This document shows, piece after piece, positions 28,495 through 38,533 of a stretch of 64,000 nt of DNA. The number at the start of each line of letters is the position of its first letter. Position 1 is the first letter of the stretch. The position numbers and the translations under genes are program-made. The DNA comes from Pectobacterium betavasculorum. GTDB lineage: Bacteria > Pseudomonadota > Gammaproteobacteria > Enterobacterales > Enterobacteriaceae. The notes beneath the pieces were generated by a model. That model did not search any database. It had not been told where the DNA came from and saw only the letters and a program-made list of their open reading frames with translations. Location: contig NZ_JQHM01000001.1 of NCBI RefSeq assembly GCF_000749845.1, positions 620,001-684,000 on the forward strand, written 5' to 3'.

Positions 28495-29146
28495 TTTATG
28501 GATCGATCTGCTTGCCGCGTTTGGTGAAACCTTCCAGATGGTGGGTATTTCCACGCTGTTTGCTGTGATCGGTGGTTTACCGCTGGGGCTGCTGATTTAC
28601 GTTACGGACAGGAATCTGTTCTGGCAAAACCGCGCCGTCTATCTGTTTGGCACGGTGTTGGTGAATATCATCCGTTCTATTCCCTTCGTTATTCTGCTGG
28701 TGTTGCTACTGCCGCTTACGCAGATTCTGTTGGGCAATACCATTGGACCTGTGGCGGCGGCGGTGCCGATGTCTGTCGCGGCGATCGCGTTTTATGCCCG
28801 GCTGGTGGATAGCGCACTACGTGAGATTGATCCCGGCATCGTGGAAGCGGCCGAAGCTTTTGGCGCCAGCCCGATGCGCATTATCGGCACGGTACTGTTG
28901 CCAGAGGCAAAAGCTGGGCTATTACGTGGCCTGACGATTACGCTGGTAAGCCTCATCGGCTATTCGGCGATGGCGGGCATTGTTGGCGGCGGTGGCGTGG
29001 GCGATTTGGCAATCCGCTTCGGCTATTACCGTTATGAAACCGAGGTGATGGTGATTACCGTGATTGCACTGGTTATTCTGGTGCAGGTAGTGCAGACGCT
29101 GGGTGACTGGTTGTCGAAACGCGCGGATAAGCGCGAGCGTCGTTAG
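28487..29146 (+). CDS. MetI-like ABC transporter permease
   Basis: A 219-aa inner-membrane permease with about five membrane segments and the coupling motif EAAEAFGASPMRIIGTVLLPEA that contacts the ATPase. It resembles MetI (217 aa). It completes the MetQ-MetN-MetI-like operon. The whole operon is absent between gstB and dacC in E. coli, so it is an insertion or relocation here. Confidence 0.92.
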   Translation: MADLWIDLLAAFGETFQMVGISTLFAVIGGLPLGLLIYVTDRNLFWQNRAVYLFGTVLVNIIRSIPFVILLVLLLPLTQILLGNTIGPVAAAVPMSVAAIAFYARLVDSALREIDPGIVEAAEAFGASPMRIIGTVLLPEAKAGLLRGLTITLVSLIGYSAMAGIVGGGGVGDLAIRFGYYRYETEVMVITVIALVILVQVVQTLGDWLSKRADKRERR

Positions 29147-29158
29147 ACGCCACGTCCT

Positions 29159-29209
29159 GGCACGAGGGCAGGCCGATGTGCCATGTTCCCTCGTGCCTCT
29201 GTTATTTTT
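29159..29209 (+). terminator. Rho-independent terminator of the MetQNI-like operon
   Basis: GGCACGAGGG (29159-29168) pairs with CCCTCGTGCC (29188-29197) and is followed by TCTGTTATTTTT. It starts 12 bp after the permease stop. Confidence 0.85.
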
Positions 29210-29426
29210 CTGATTTCCCTGTCATTTGCATTTTCAGACATTCCTTATTTTCTCTAAGTTACTTTTTTATAAACGTTTTTTTAGAACCTTTCATTTCTTT
29301 GACTATCTTTACAGAGGCAACGGTTTTCATCCCAAGGATGACGCGTTACCTTTATATGTTACTAAAGTTTTCAAAACATATTGAAAATTAAGAATTTTAA
29401 CGACTGATGGACATTGCGGCGAACTC

Positions 29427-30632
29427 ATGAAAACAACTCCTTTCCTGACCAGACTCACGTCTTTCTCTGTAGGTACGGTATTGCTTGTTGGTTTGGTGCC
29501 TCTCACCTATGCGGAACAGTTGCCAGCCGTGCCGCAGATTGATGCCAAAGCTTTTATCCTGATCGATCACAACAGCGGTAAAGTGCTGGCGGAGAGCAAC
29601 GCAGATGAGCGTCTTGATCCTGCCAGCCTGACAAAAATCATGGCGAGCTATGTGATTGGGCAGGCGATAAAATCCGGTAAAATTCGTCCGACGGATGAAG
29701 TCACGGTGGGAAAAGACGCGTGGGCAACGGGTAATCCGGCGCTGCGCGGATCGTCGCTGATGTTCCTTAAGCCTGGCGATCGCATCCCGGTTTCTGAGTT
29801 AAATAAAGGGATTGTGATTCAGTCGGGCAATGATGCCAGCATTGCACTGGCGGATTACGTCGCGGGCAGTCAGGATGCATTCGTCAGCCTGATGAACAAT
29901 TATGCGAAGGCACTGAATCTGACGAATACGCATTTTCTTACTGTACACGGCCTTGATGCGCCGGGGCAGTACAGCACCGCGCGCGATATGGCGCTGTTAG
30001 GGCAGGCGCTGATTCGCGACGTACCGGAAGAGTATGCATTGCACAAAGAAAAAGAGTTCACCTTCAATAATATTCGTCAGCCTAACCGCAACCGTCTGCT
30101 ATGGAGCACGAATCTGAATGTGGACGGCGTGAAAACCGGTCATACCAACGGAGCGGGACACAATCTGGTGGCCTCGGCCACCGAAGGCAATATGCGCCTG
30201 ATTTCTGTGGTGCTGGGGGCGAAAACGGATGCCATTCGCTTCCGTGAAAGTGAAAAATTGCTCACCTGGGGCTTCCGCTTTTTCGAAACGGTAACACCTA
30301 TCAAGACGGATGCGCCTTTTACTACGCAGCGAGTGTGGTTTGGCACCGAGAAAGAGGCGCGCCTTGGTGTTGCACAGGATGCTGCGCTGACCATTCCAAA
30401 AGGGCAAATGAAGAACCTGAAAGCCAGCTTTACGCTAAATCAGCCGCAGCTTTCCGCACCACTGACCAAGAATCAGGTTGTCGGCACTATCGACTTCCAA
30501 CTGGAGGGTAAGAGCATCGGACAGCGCCAACTGGTGGCGATGGATGATATCCCCGAGGCGGGTTTCTTTAGTCGCCTCTGGGATTCGGTGGTGATGAAAG
30601 TGCAGCAGTGGTTCGGTGGGCTATTCGGCTAA
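29427..30632 (+). CDS. dacC: D-alanyl-D-alanine carboxypeptidase, PBP6 type
   Basis: A 401-aa penicillin-binding protein very close to E. coli DacC. A signal peptide ends near LTYAEQ. The active-site motifs are SLTK (Ser nucleophile, about residue 67), SGN near 130 and KTGHT near 237. A C-terminal beta domain ends in the amphipathic helix [14 protein letters not shown] that anchors the protein to the outer face of the inner membrane. It removes the terminal D-Ala of peptidoglycan pentapeptides. It converges with deoR, overlapping by the stop codons. Confidence 0.95.
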   Translation: MKTTPFLTRLTSFSVGTVLLVGLVPLTYAEQLPAVPQIDAKAFILIDHNSGKVLAESNADERLDPASLTKIMASYVIGQAIKSGKIRPTDEVTVGKDAWATGNPALRGSSLMFLKPGDRIPVSELNKGIVIQSGNDASIALADYVAGSQDAFVSLMNNYAKALNLTNTHFLTVHGLDAPGQYSTARDMALLGQALIRDVPEEYALHKEKEFTFNNIRQPNRNRLLWSTNLNVDGVKTGHTNGAGHNLVASATEGNMRLISVVLGAKTDAIRFRESEKLLTWGFRFFETVTPIKTDAPFTTQRVWFGTEKEARLGVAQDAALTIPKGQMKNLKASFTLNQPQLSAPLTKNQVVGTIDFQLEGKSIGQRQLVAMDDIPEAGFFSRLWDSVVMKVQQWFGGLFG

Positions 30633-31402
30633 TTTTCCGGATGAATTAACTGAATGCCGTTGTTGGAGAAGTAACGCAGGTATTGTTCTCCCGGGGCGCT
30701 GTCTGAAATTACCGTATCAAACAGCGTCATCGGGCCGATGCAGGCGCGTTTGATCTGACCGAATTTACTGTTGTCTGCCACAATAATGATGCGCTGTGCG
30801 GTCGCCATCGCGCGTTGCTTCATGCTCAGTTCTGCAAAGTTAAAGCAGGTCGCACCTGCGTTAAGTTCGATACCCGCCGCAGAGATAAAGGCTTTATTCG
30901 GACAAATATTGTCTAGTTCACAGCGTTGATTGAGCGGGGTAAAGATCGCGTTATCGGGATGGTATTCCCCGCCGCATAAAATCACTCTGCACGCCTTTTT
31001 TTCCTGTAACGCCAAAAAGGTGTTCAGGGAATAGCAAATCGCGGTAAAGGGCAACTCATCAGGAATGGCATCGATGATGAAGGGAATGGTCGTGCCACAG
31101 TCGAAAAAAACGGTATCGTTTGCTTCCACCAGATAGGCAGCCGTAGTACCGATAGTCTGCTTCTCGCTTACGTGCTTGGTCTGCTGGTCGGAGACAAAAT
31201 AGTTTGTGACACCGTTATTCTTCAGGTCGCTAACGACATAGCCGCCGAGCAGCATAACGTTGGTGGAATCTGCATTTAGATCGCGGCGCACGGTCATCTC
31301 GGACACGCCGAGTAGTTGTGCGGCGTCCTTAAGATGGAGTTTATCGGTTTTCTTTAATGCCTGAGTCAGTCTGCCGATTCGTTCGTCGCGCCGCGTTTCC
31401 AT
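30629..31402 (-). CDS. deoR: Deoxyribose operon repressor DeoR
   Basis: A 257-aa DeoR-family repressor: helix-turn-helix [19 protein letters not shown] near residues 22-40 and a sugar-phosphate sensing domain with DCGTTIPFI and [12 protein letters not shown]. It matches E. coli DeoR (252 aa), which responds to deoxyribose-5-phosphate. The start at 31402 ([10 protein letters not shown]) is chosen by homology; the frame is open to 31516, but that stretch overlaps deoC. Here it lies just downstream of deoC on the same strand, so it is probably autoregulated within the operon, unlike the lone deoR of E. coli. Confidence 0.93.
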   Translation of the reverse strand: METRRDERIGRLTQALKKTDKLHLKDAAQLLGVSEMTVRRDLNADSTNVMLLGGYVVSDLKNNGVTNYFVSDQQTKHVSEKQTIGTTAAYLVEANDTVFFDCGTTIPFIIDAIPDELPFTAICYSLNTFLALQEKKACRVILCGGEYHPDNAIFTPLNQRCELDNICPNKAFISAAGIELNAGATCFNFAELSMKQRAMATAQRIIIVADNSKFGQIKRACIGPMTLFDTVISDSAPGEQYLRYFSNNGIQLIHPEN

Positions 31403-31433
31403 AAAATTCCCTGCGAGTAAGCTATTTTTGTTG

Positions 31434-32102
31434 TTAGTAGTTTCCTGCGGCAGCAGCGTCACCTGAAACGATAGCAACGCCTGAACTGGTGCCAATACGC
31501 GTGGCGCCAGCTTCAATCATACGTTGTGCCGTTTCGCGATCGCGAACCGCGCCGGAGGCTTTTACACCCATCTCACTGCCGACGGTATTACGCATCAGTC
31601 GGACGTGTTCTTCGCGTGCGCCGCCAGTGCTGAAACCGGTGGACGTTTTGACAAACGCGACATCCAACTGACGACACATTTCACACACCAGCACAATCTG
31701 TTCGTCATCAAGCAGACAGGTTTCCAATATTACCTTCAACGGTATGGCGGCGCAAACCTCACGCACGGCCTGAATATCTGCTTTGACGGCCTCAATCTTC
31801 CCGCTTTTTAGCCAGCCGACGTTAATCACCATGTCGATTTCCTGGGCACCAGCATCAATCGCGGCTTTTGCTTCAAACGCTTTGCTGGACGTCAGTCCTG
31901 CACCGAGAGGAAAACCAATAACCGAGCACACCTGTACCGCTGAACCTTTCAGTTTGTCAGCGACTAAGGGAACGTAGCCGGAATTAACACAGACGGCATA
32001 AAAATGGTGCGCTATCGCTTCTTCGCACAGCGTGGCGATTTGTTGTTCGGTGGCATTTGCTGCCAGCAGAGTGTGGTCGATATAGCGTGCGTAGTCAGTC
32101 AT
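31434..32102 (-). CDS. deoC: Deoxyribose-phosphate aldolase, short type
   Basis: A 222-aa TIM-barrel class I aldolase. It splits 2-deoxyribose-5-phosphate to glyceraldehyde-3-phosphate and acetaldehyde in deoxynucleoside catabolism. The Schiff-base lysine is K152 (FVKTSTGF), with K181 (GVKASGA) and D90 (EIDMVIN) supporting. It is the short form common in Bacillus and many other bacteria, not the 259-aa E. coli form. It is followed by deoR and preceded by palindromic operator-like sites at 32176-32213. Confidence 0.95.
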   Translation of the reverse strand: MTDYARYIDHTLLAANATEQQIATLCEEAIAHHFYAVCVNSGYVPLVADKLKGSAVQVCSVIGFPLGAGLTSSKAFEAKAAIDAGAQEIDMVINVGWLKSGKIEAVKADIQAVREVCAAIPLKVILETCLLDDEQIVLVCEMCRQLDVAFVKTSTGFSTGGAREEHVRLMRNTVGSEMGVKASGAVRDRETAQRMIEAGATRIGTSSGVAIVSGDAAAAGNY

Positions 32103-32175
32103 GGTGAATCCTTGGTTATGTCAATAAAAAATCAGCTAGCGTGATTATGGCACTCAATGACTTTAGTGTCACAGG

Positions 32176-32213
32176 AATAACAAAAAAATTAATTTTTGTT
32201 ATTTTTATAACAA
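32176..32213. promoter_or_regulatory. Palindromic operator upstream of deoC (probable DeoR site)
   Basis: Three half-sites of TTGTTAT/ATAACAA type form two overlapping palindromes. AATAACAAAAA (32176-32186) mirrors TTTTTGTTATT (32193-32203), and TTGTTAT (32196-32202) mirrors ATAACAA (32207-32213). They lie 75-110 bp upstream of the deoC start. E. coli DeoR binds a TGTTAGAA-TTCTAACA palindrome, similar in character. A CRP-like sequence ATGACTTTAGTGTCACA lies beside it at about 32158-32174. Confidence 0.6.
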
Positions 32214-32275
32214 ATAATGGCGTACATGCGGTAACCGATGCATGGGAAGTGGAGGTTGTTTTGAATTGCGCACAC

Positions 32276-32330
32276 TAGAAAAGAAAACGCCCATCGCTCT
32301 TGAACCTGAAAGGCGGGAACGATGGGCTCC
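32276..32330 (-). terminator. Rho-independent terminator of ybjL
   Basis: On the minus strand GCCCATCG (32327-32320) pairs with CGATGGGC (32296-32289), followed by GTTTTCTTTTC. It lies about 105 bp beyond the ybjL stop. The stem can also be read from the other strand, but the T run is on the minus strand. Confidence 0.75.
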
Positions 32331-32433
32331 TCAATAAGGGGAATCAAAGAAAAGCAGTGGCACTTATTCAGACTTTAGAGCAAAGAAAAAGTTCTGGTTT
32401 TTAGAAAATAATATTGACGATTTTTTACATTTT

Positions 32434-34122
32434 TCAGCCGGGTAATTCAGGCCAGATAACCACGATAAGTGAACCTGCTAGTGTGAGCAGCACGTTAGCA
32501 ATGGCGTAGGTACCCGCATAGCCGAGCGCAGGAATGTTACTGCGTGCCGTATCGCTGATGATCTCCATCGCCGGTGCGCAGGTTCGTGCACCCATCATGG
32601 CACCAAACAGCAGCGCTCGGTTCATTTTCAGTACATACGCGCCGAACAGAAAACAAATCACCACCGGGACAAGGCTGACAATCAGCCCTGAAGCCAGCAT
32701 CTGGATACCAACCTCACCCAGACTACTGTTGATTGTACTACCTGCACTCAGGCCTACGCCCGCCATAAAGACCATCAGGCCAAATTCTTTGACCATGTTA
32801 AGCGCACCTTGCGGAATGTAGCCGAAGGTCGGGTGGTTGGCGCGCAGAAAGCCCAGCATAATACCGGCGAAAAGCAATCCGGCCGCGTTACCGATACCAA
32901 AGGTGAAATTGCTGAACTGAATCGTGATCAGCCCGATCAACACGCCGATAACGAAAAAGGCGCAGAAGGCTAGCAGATCGGTGACCTGGCTATGAATAGA
33001 AATGAACCCGATTCGCTCAGCAATGCTTTTTACCCGGCGGGTGTCACCGCTGACCTGCAAGACATCGCCTTTATTCAGCACGACGTTATCGTCAATCGGC
33101 ATTTCGATCTGGCTACGCACGATACGGTTAAGGAAACAGCCGTGATCGGTTAGCTTTAATTGGCTAAGGCGCTTGCCGACGGCATTGTGATTCTTGACGA
33201 CGATCTCTTCCGTCACGATGCGCATATCCAGCAAATCGCGGTCGAAAACTTCCTTGCCATCGCGGAAGTTGGAATTCAGGCGAGAGTGTGCATCTGGATA
33301 GCCTACCAGCGAGATCTCGTCGCCGATTTGCAAGACAGCATCGCCGTCAGGGCTGGCCAAAATACCGTTACGTCGAATGCGCTCGATGTAGCAACCCGTT
33401 TGGCGATAGATCCCCAGCTCACGCAAATTCTTGCCCGCCGCCCAGTCGACTAGCTCAGGCCCAACGCGATAGGCGCGAATTACCGGCAGATACACTTTTC
33501 GCTGGCTGTCTGCATCTAACCCACGCTCGCGTGCGATCTGCTGTGCGCTGGTGGGGAGATCCTGATGCTGGAGTTTGGGCAGATAGCGTGCACCAAAAAT
33601 GAGGCTGACCAGCCCGACCAGATACGTCAGTGCATAGCCCAGACTCAGGTGATCTTGTTCAATATTAAGCTGGCTACCCAAACTGGCGGTATTGCGCAGC
33701 GTGTCGCCCGCGCCGACCAGCACCGGCGTTGATGTCATGGATCCTGCCAGCATGCCCGCAGTCAGGCCTATTCCCCAGCCAAAGAGTTTGCCCAGACCTA
33801 ACGCCAGTAACATAGCGCTGCCGACCATTACCAGCGCGAGCATGAAATAATTTTTCCCGTCGCGGAAGAAAATAGAAAAGAAGTTCGGCCCCGCTTCTAC
33901 TCCAACGCAAAAAATAAATAACATAAAACCTAGGCTCAATGCTTCGGTATTAATCGAAAAATGTTGTTGACCGAGTAATAAAGAAACAACTAAAACGCCA
34001 ATAGAATTACCGAGTTGTACTGGTCCGAGGCGTAACTTCCCTAGACAGAGTCCTAATGAAAGAACCACAAATAAAAGCAGAATGTAATTCCCATTTAACA
34101 AATTAGCGACGTTTATATTCAT
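32434..34122 (-). CDS. ybjL: YbjL, putative transporter of the AspT/YidE family
   Basis: A 562-aa inner-membrane protein nearly identical in layout to E. coli YbjL (561 aa). N-terminal membrane segments are followed by two RCK_C-type cytoplasmic domains (about 205-290 and 295-375) and then a second membrane half with [19 protein letters not shown]. The family includes the aspartate/alanine antiporter AspT; the YbjL substrate is unknown. The start at 34122 (MNINVANLL) agrees with the E. coli protein, while the frame is open to 34167. Confidence 0.93.
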   Translation of the reverse strand: MNINVANLLNGNYILLLFVVLSLGLCLGKLRLGPVQLGNSIGVLVVSLLLGQQHFSINTEALSLGFMLFIFCVGVEAGPNFFSIFFRDGKNYFMLALVMVGSAMLLALGLGKLFGWGIGLTAGMLAGSMTSTPVLVGAGDTLRNTASLGSQLNIEQDHLSLGYALTYLVGLVSLIFGARYLPKLQHQDLPTSAQQIARERGLDADSQRKVYLPVIRAYRVGPELVDWAAGKNLRELGIYRQTGCYIERIRRNGILASPDGDAVLQIGDEISLVGYPDAHSRLNSNFRDGKEVFDRDLLDMRIVTEEIVVKNHNAVGKRLSQLKLTDHGCFLNRIVRSQIEMPIDDNVVLNKGDVLQVSGDTRRVKSIAERIGFISIHSQVTDLLAFCAFFVIGVLIGLITIQFSNFTFGIGNAAGLLFAGIMLGFLRANHPTFGYIPQGALNMVKEFGLMVFMAGVGLSAGSTINSSLGEVGIQMLASGLIVSLVPVVICFLFGAYVLKMNRALLFGAMMGARTCAPAMEIISDTARSNIPALGYAGTYAIANVLLTLAGSLIVVIWPELPG

Positions 34123-34416
34123 GGAATGTAACTTGTTGTTTACCAATAAGCTCTTGATGTTATTCATTATAGCGGCTAAATTTAGCCATGGAATGCATGA
34201 ATTCTTATGACGGTATCAATACACGTCAGCTGAAAGGAATCAGCCTCATTCAGTATAATTTATCCGATAAAAATTGTTCAGTGTAATTATTGTTTAATTA
34301 AATGATCGTGGTGTCGCTGTTGACGAAATACGCGGGGTATCGTCTTTTTCTACTGACAGTCTGGGCGTCGAATAAATCATAGCGAAGCCTCATGTTTTTC
34401 ATGTCGGGGAATAGAG

Positions 34417-34618
34417 ACACCCTAAATAATTCGAGTTTCAGGCAGGTGGCAAGAGAATGAGTCCCGATGAGCTTACTCTGGTAAGTAATTCGGGTGAGTG
34501 ACAAATCTACCAGTGGCAGATTTGAACGCTGCTTGCAGCGGCCCCAACGGGTTGAGGTACACGCCAGTGTGCCGAGTATCGCAGCCAACGCACATGCAAC
34601 TTGAAGTATGACGGGCAC
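34417..34618 (+). repeat. ERIC-type element with inserted multi-hairpin module (copy A)
   Basis: A 202-bp element bounded by imperfect 24-bp inverted ends: ACACCCTAAATAATTCGAG on the left and CTTGAAGTATGACGGGCAC on the right. The first half is ERIC-like (CCCGATGAGCTTACTC, GGTAAGTAATTCGGGTGAG). It is followed by the module CAAATCT/AGATTTG, GCTGC/GCAGC, CCC/GGG and GGTACAC/GTGTGCC, and then the ERIC tail GCAGCCAACGCACATGCAAC. It lies in the 573-bp gap between ybjL and ybjM. The rest of that gap contains the ybjL promoter region and nothing else recognisable. Confidence 0.8.
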
Positions 34619-34695
34619 ACCAATCATTTTTACCATACCGAGTGCTTCGGTATCTAGTTGATGCAGATTGGGAAGCATATTGAAAGGGGCGATTT

Positions 34696-35067
34696 ATGGC
34701 AATAAATAAAGGCTGGGTCGGTGCGACCTGTTGTTTTCTATTGTTCACCGTAGTGTTTCTGAGCCAAAAAATTGAAGTATCGGGTGTCGCGGTGAATGAC
34801 GGGTTGCGCGGTAGTCCTGGTATGTTGCTCTTTCTGTTTCCCGGCATGGTGGCTTGTTTTCTTTCCGCACGTGGTCGCCTGCTTTACCCGCTGTTCGGCG
34901 CGCTGGCGGCGATGCCTGTGTGTTTACTGGTTCTCCACCTGTGGAATACGCCGATGCGTTCTTTCTGGCAAGAGTTGGCCTATGTGATGAGTGCGGTCTT
35001 TTGGTGTGTACTGGGGGCGCTGGGTATGCTGTGTTTACGCGGCCTGTATCGACGCTACCTGCGCTGA
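34696..35067 (+). CDS. ybjM: YbjM, small inner-membrane protein
   Basis: A 123-aa hydrophobic protein with about four membrane segments (for example GATCCFLLFTVVFLSQ and MLLFLFPGMVACFLS). Sequence and position between ybjL and grxA fit E. coli YbjM (125 aa). Function unknown. AAAGGGGCG lies about 6 nt before the ATG. Confidence 0.82.
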   Translation: MAINKGWVGATCCFLLFTVVFLSQKIEVSGVAVNDGLRGSPGMLLFLFPGMVACFLSARGRLLYPLFGALAAMPVCLLVLHLWNTPMRSFWQELAYVMSAVFWCVLGALGMLCLRGLYRRYLR

Positions 35068-35137
35068 GTGGGGTTGCGATAAAAACCCATAAAAAAGCGC
35101 GGACTTCCGCCGCGCTTTTGTCCTGCCAGTCGGATGA

Positions 35138-35404
35138 TTATGACTGGAACAGCGCCAGATGCTCTTTGGCATAGGCTTCAAAATCGGTGCAGCCACCGAT
35201 GTGTTTTTCGTCCAGGAAAATTTGCGGCACGGTTTCAACCGGCTTTCCTACCGTCTTGGACAAATCTTCTTTCGAAATACCTTCTGCGTGAATGTCTACA
35301 TAGCGGAAGCTGAAGTCATCACGTTGCTCGGACAGTTTTTCTGCCAATTCTTTCGCACGTACACAATAAGGGCAAGCTGGGCGCCCGAAAATTACAGCGA
35401 ACAT
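35138..35404 (-). CDS. grxA: Glutaredoxin 1
   Basis: An 88-aa glutaredoxin with the redox motif CPYC (FGRPACPYCVRAKE) and the glutathione-site residues TVPQIF and GGCTDFEAY. It reduces ribonucleotide reductase and protein-glutathione mixed disulfides in the cytoplasm. AAGGAG lies 6 nt upstream of the ATG. In E. coli grxA is under OxyR; no OxyR motif could be confirmed here by eye. The divergent ybjC gene of E. coli is absent. Confidence 0.96.
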   Translation of the reverse strand: MFAVIFGRPACPYCVRAKELAEKLSEQRDDFSFRYVDIHAEGISKEDLSKTVGKPVETVPQIFLDEKHIGGCTDFEAYAKEHLALFQS

Positions 35405-35591
35405 GTAAACTCCTTTGTAAAATTAGAAAATGTGCTCATTCTTGAAACGCATAGCGTGACGCCTGTTGCAGACAAGGCCGCGGCTAAAAATGTTACGGTT
35501 AATGAGACTACTGCGAATCGCGCTACTATGCCTGCATTCATTTTTGAAAAAAAGTAGTCATTACCTGTTACAACGATTTACTGAGGCTATT

Positions 35592-35722
35592 ATACCGTCA
35601 TATCTCAAGCTGCATGTACATTGGTTGGTCAAATTCGCTCCCAACGAATTAGTCCTTCTCTTACGCTTCACGTTGTTCAAAACGCCAACGTATTGTCCTG
35701 CAACTCGAATTATTTAGGGTAT
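35592..35722 (-). repeat. ERIC-type element, degenerate hairpin module (copy B)
   Basis: A 131-bp element between ATACCGTCATATCTCAAGC and AACTCGAATTATTTAGGGT, read here on its minus sense strand. The module core CAATACG-N4-CGTTTTG is recognisable but less paired than in the other copies. It takes up most of the grxA-nfsA gap, where E. coli has ybjC. The remaining 187 bases to grxA show no gene. Confidence 0.75.
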
Positions 35723-35760
35723 AAAGAATGAAATAACTTTACCGACCCAAGGATGCCAGC

Positions 35761-36480
35761 GTGACACCAACTATTGATTTGCTACAACGCCACCGTTCCA
35801 TTCGCGCGTTTACGTCTCAGGCTGTGACAGATGAGCAACGCCACGCCATCATCGCCTCCGCACAAAGCGCATCCAGCTCCAGTTTTTTACAATGCAGTTC
35901 GATTATCCGTATTACCGATCCTGCCGTGCGTGAAACGCTTGTTCACTATACCGGCGAGCAAGGTTATGTGGCACAGGCTGCCGAATTTTGGGTCTTTTGT
36001 GCTGATTTTTATCGGCATGTGGAGGTTTTCCCACAGGCGGAAACCGGGCTGGCGGAGCAATTACTGATTGGCTGTGTCGATACCGCTATCATGGCGCAAA
36101 ATGCGCTGGTTGCCGCCGAATCGCTGGGGCTAGGCGGGGTGTTTATTGGCGGCATTCGCAATCGCATTGCTGATGTGACGCAGTTACTGCAATTGCCAAC
36201 GCTGGTGATGCCGCTGTTTGGTCTGTGTCTGGGGCACCCGGACGCCGAGCCGATGCTGAAACCGCGCATGCCAACCGCTATGATGCTGCATGAAAATGTC
36301 TATCAGCCGCTCGACCGAGACGTGTTGGCGCAATACGATGAACAAATGGTGGAATATTATCTGCAACGTACCGGTAGTCGGCGTGAAAGCTGGAGTGAGC
36401 ACGTTGAACTGACGCTGAAAAAAGAGTTACGTCCGTTCATGTTGGACTACTTACATCAGCAAGGATGGGCGATACGCTAG
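35761..36480 (+). CDS. nfsA: Oxygen-insensitive NADPH nitroreductase NfsA
   Basis: A 239-aa FMN flavoprotein of the nitroreductase family. It starts [16 protein letters not shown] and contains [35 protein letters not shown] and the C-terminal [16 protein letters not shown], all as in E. coli NfsA (240 aa). It reduces nitroaromatics and quinones by two electrons with NADPH. The start is GTG at 35761, with AAGGA about 9 nt before. rimK follows 16 bp downstream, as in E. coli. Confidence 0.95.
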   Translation: MTPTIDLLQRHRSIRAFTSQAVTDEQRHAIIASAQSASSSSFLQCSSIIRITDPAVRETLVHYTGEQGYVAQAAEFWVFCADFYRHVEVFPQAETGLAEQLLIGCVDTAIMAQNALVAAESLGLGGVFIGGIRNRIADVTQLLQLPTLVMPLFGLCLGHPDAEPMLKPRMPTAMMLHENVYQPLDRDVLAQYDEQMVEYYLQRTGSRRESWSEHVELTLKKELRPFMLDYLHQQGWAIR

Positions 36481-36496
36481 TATCTGTAGGGTATTT

Positions 36497-37408
36497 ATGA
36501 AGATAGCCATTCTGTCTCGTGATGGGGCGTTGTATTCCTGCAAACGTCTGCGTGAAGCGGCTGAAGCGCGCAAGCACAGCGTTGAGATTATTGATCCGCT
36601 CTCCTGCTATATGAATATCAATTCGGCGGCGCCGTCGGTGCATTATCGTGGGCGTCGGCTGGATAAATATGATGCAGTTATTCCGCGTATCGGCTCACAG
36701 ATCACGTTTTATGGCACGGCGGTATTGCGCCAGTTTGAAATGCTGGGCAGCTACCCGCTGAATAATTCTGTTGCGGTTATTCGCGCTCGTGACAAGCTGC
36801 ATTCATTGCAACTGCTTGCCCGCGAAGGGATTGACCTGCCGATCACCGGATTCGCTCACTCGCCGGACGATACCGGCGACCTGATTGCGATGGTAGGCGG
36901 TGCGCCGTTGGTGGTCAAGCTGGTAGAAGGTACGCAGGGAATCGGTGTTGTATTAGCTGAGACGCGCCAGGCTGCGGAAAGCGTGATTGATGCCTTTCGC
37001 GGGCTGAATGCGCATATTCTGGTGCAGGAATATGTGCATGAAGCTCAGGGCAAGGATATTCGCTGTTTTGTGATCGGCAATCGGGTTGTTGCGGCTATTG
37101 AGCGACAGGCAAAGGCGGGAGAGTTCCGTTCAAACCTCCATCGCGGTGGTTCGGCGAATAAAGTGAAAATTACGGCGCAGGAACGTACGATTGCCATCAA
37201 GGCGGCGAAAACATTGGGTCTAAATGTGGCGGGTGTTGATATTTTGCGTGCCGAGAGGGGGCCGCTGGTGATGGAAGTGAATGCTTCACCGGGGTTGGAA
37301 GGGATTGAAACGACAACCGGACTCGACATTGCTGGCATGATGATTGAATTCATTGAGCAAAATACTCCGAGGCTCATCGCAACATCAGCAACAATCGTCA
37401 AAAGTTAG
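36497..37408 (+). CDS. rimK: Ribosomal protein S6 glutamate ligase RimK
   Basis: A 303-aa ATP-grasp ligase that adds glutamate residues to the C-terminus of ribosomal protein S6. It shows the ATP-grasp pieces [36 protein letters not shown] and the metal-binding [16 protein letters not shown]. It is the second gene of an nfsA-rimK unit. The 274 bp after it contain no clear terminator. Confidence 0.95.
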   Translation: MKIAILSRDGALYSCKRLREAAEARKHSVEIIDPLSCYMNINSAAPSVHYRGRRLDKYDAVIPRIGSQITFYGTAVLRQFEMLGSYPLNNSVAVIRARDKLHSLQLLAREGIDLPITGFAHSPDDTGDLIAMVGGAPLVVKLVEGTQGIGVVLAETRQAAESVIDAFRGLNAHILVQEYVHEAQGKDIRCFVIGNRVVAAIERQAKAGEFRSNLHRGGSANKVKITAQERTIAIKAAKTLGLNVAGVDILRAERGPLVMEVNASPGLEGIETTTGLDIAGMMIEFIEQNTPRLIATSATIVKS

Positions 37409-37682
37409 TTTTTTGAAACAGGGCTGTACCGTAAAATGGGGCTTTACCCCTTAGTGTGTGGGCCTTGGGCTAAGCCGACCTGCTGTGTGGCTGCGCAGTA
37501 GAATGCGGAAAGCGGAAAGTTGTGTGCTTTTATCATGGCATCGTCAAACAATATTCCGTAAGCTATGTGCCGTTTTTGGCATTGTTTCTGTTTAAGGCGG
37601 TTTCTGTTTTAACATCGCTTCTGCATAAACGGTGTTCTCTTTTCAATAACGCTGTCTGTACGGCGGCAAGTATGAGGCAAAC

Positions 37683-38165
37683 ATGATGGATTCACTCATC
37701 GTTCCGGATTTGGCTATGCTACGGCGGTGGCTGGATCAATTGAACATTCTGTATTTTGAATGTGACTCCTGTCAGGCGCTGCATCTTCCTCATATGCAAA
37801 ATTTTGATGGTATTTTCGACGCAAAAGTTGATCTGGTAGATAATGTGATTCTGTTTTCTGCTCTTGCCGAAGTGAAACCTAGCGCGCTTATTCCTCTGGT
37901 CGGCGATCTAAGTCAAATCAATGCTAGCTCGTTGACCGTCAAGGCCTTTATCGATGTTCAGGACGATAACCTGCCAAAACTGATTGTCTGTCAGTCATTC
38001 AGTGTTGCCGCAGGCATGACGTTGGAACAATTCAGACATTTTATGCAGCAATCCGAAGAACAGATCTCGATGGTGATCCTTGAAGCCGGCGCTAATAATC
38101 TGCTGTTTATCGGTGAGGAAGAAGAGGGCTCTGCTGTCAGAGTCACGACCTCACATCTGCATTGA
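37683..38165 (+). CDS. ybjN: YbjN, type III secretion chaperone-like protein
   Basis: A 160-aa cytoplasmic protein of the YbjN family (DUF1790). It matches E. coli YbjN from VPDLAMLRRWLDQLNILYFECDSC to LEAGANNLLFIGEEEE. The family has a secretion-chaperone-like fold, and overexpression in E. coli changes motility and stress traits, but no direct partner is established. Two ATG codons (37683 and 37686) are possible starts behind GAGG. Confidence 0.93.
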   Translation: MMDSLIVPDLAMLRRWLDQLNILYFECDSCQALHLPHMQNFDGIFDAKVDLVDNVILFSALAEVKPSALIPLVGDLSQINASSLTVKAFIDVQDDNLPKLIVCQSFSVAAGMTLEQFRHFMQQSEEQISMVILEAGANNLLFIGEEEEGSAVRVTTSHLH

Positions 38166-38170
38166 TACGG

Positions 38171-38200
38171 TTGCTGCCAACGGCAGCAATTGGTTTTACT
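38171..38200 (+). terminator. Terminator of ybjN
   Basis: TTGCTGCC (38171-38178) and GGCAGCAA (38182-38189) form an 8-bp stem followed by TTGGTTTTAC. It lies 5 bp after the ybjN stop. The rest of the 368-bp gap to potF holds no gene; it must contain the pot promoter, which was not resolved. Confidence 0.75.
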
Positions 38201-38533
38201 TATTTTTCTTTCACCGCCATTTATTCTGGTTATTTCGCATTATTGCCAGATATTTCTCTTTGTTTATCGCTAAACGCCTTCATCACATCGATAAAATATG
38301 AATAAATAATCGTTAAAAGCCATTTTTTACGTTCAAGTATGGTGCGTACGATGTTGTGGGGTTATGCTTTATTCCTGTAAGGGACAGACTGCCGAGTCAG
38401 GGCTATGTCTGTGTCTGAGCGAATAAAAATTGGTGCATACTCATTCACCGGTTTGATAGCGCGGCAGGATATATTTTGTATCGGAACGATACATATACCC
38501 ACGAATCACCCCCTTGTATGGAGGAAGGAACGG

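Noticed and set aside
34298-34847. Minus-strand open frames between ybjL and ybjM
   Set aside because: They cover the repeat element and the antisense of ybjM, with no ribosome binding site or recognisable family.
35466-35717. An 83-aa open frame in the grxA-nfsA gap that could have been ybjC
   Set aside because: It does not resemble YbjC and lies mostly within the ERIC-type element.
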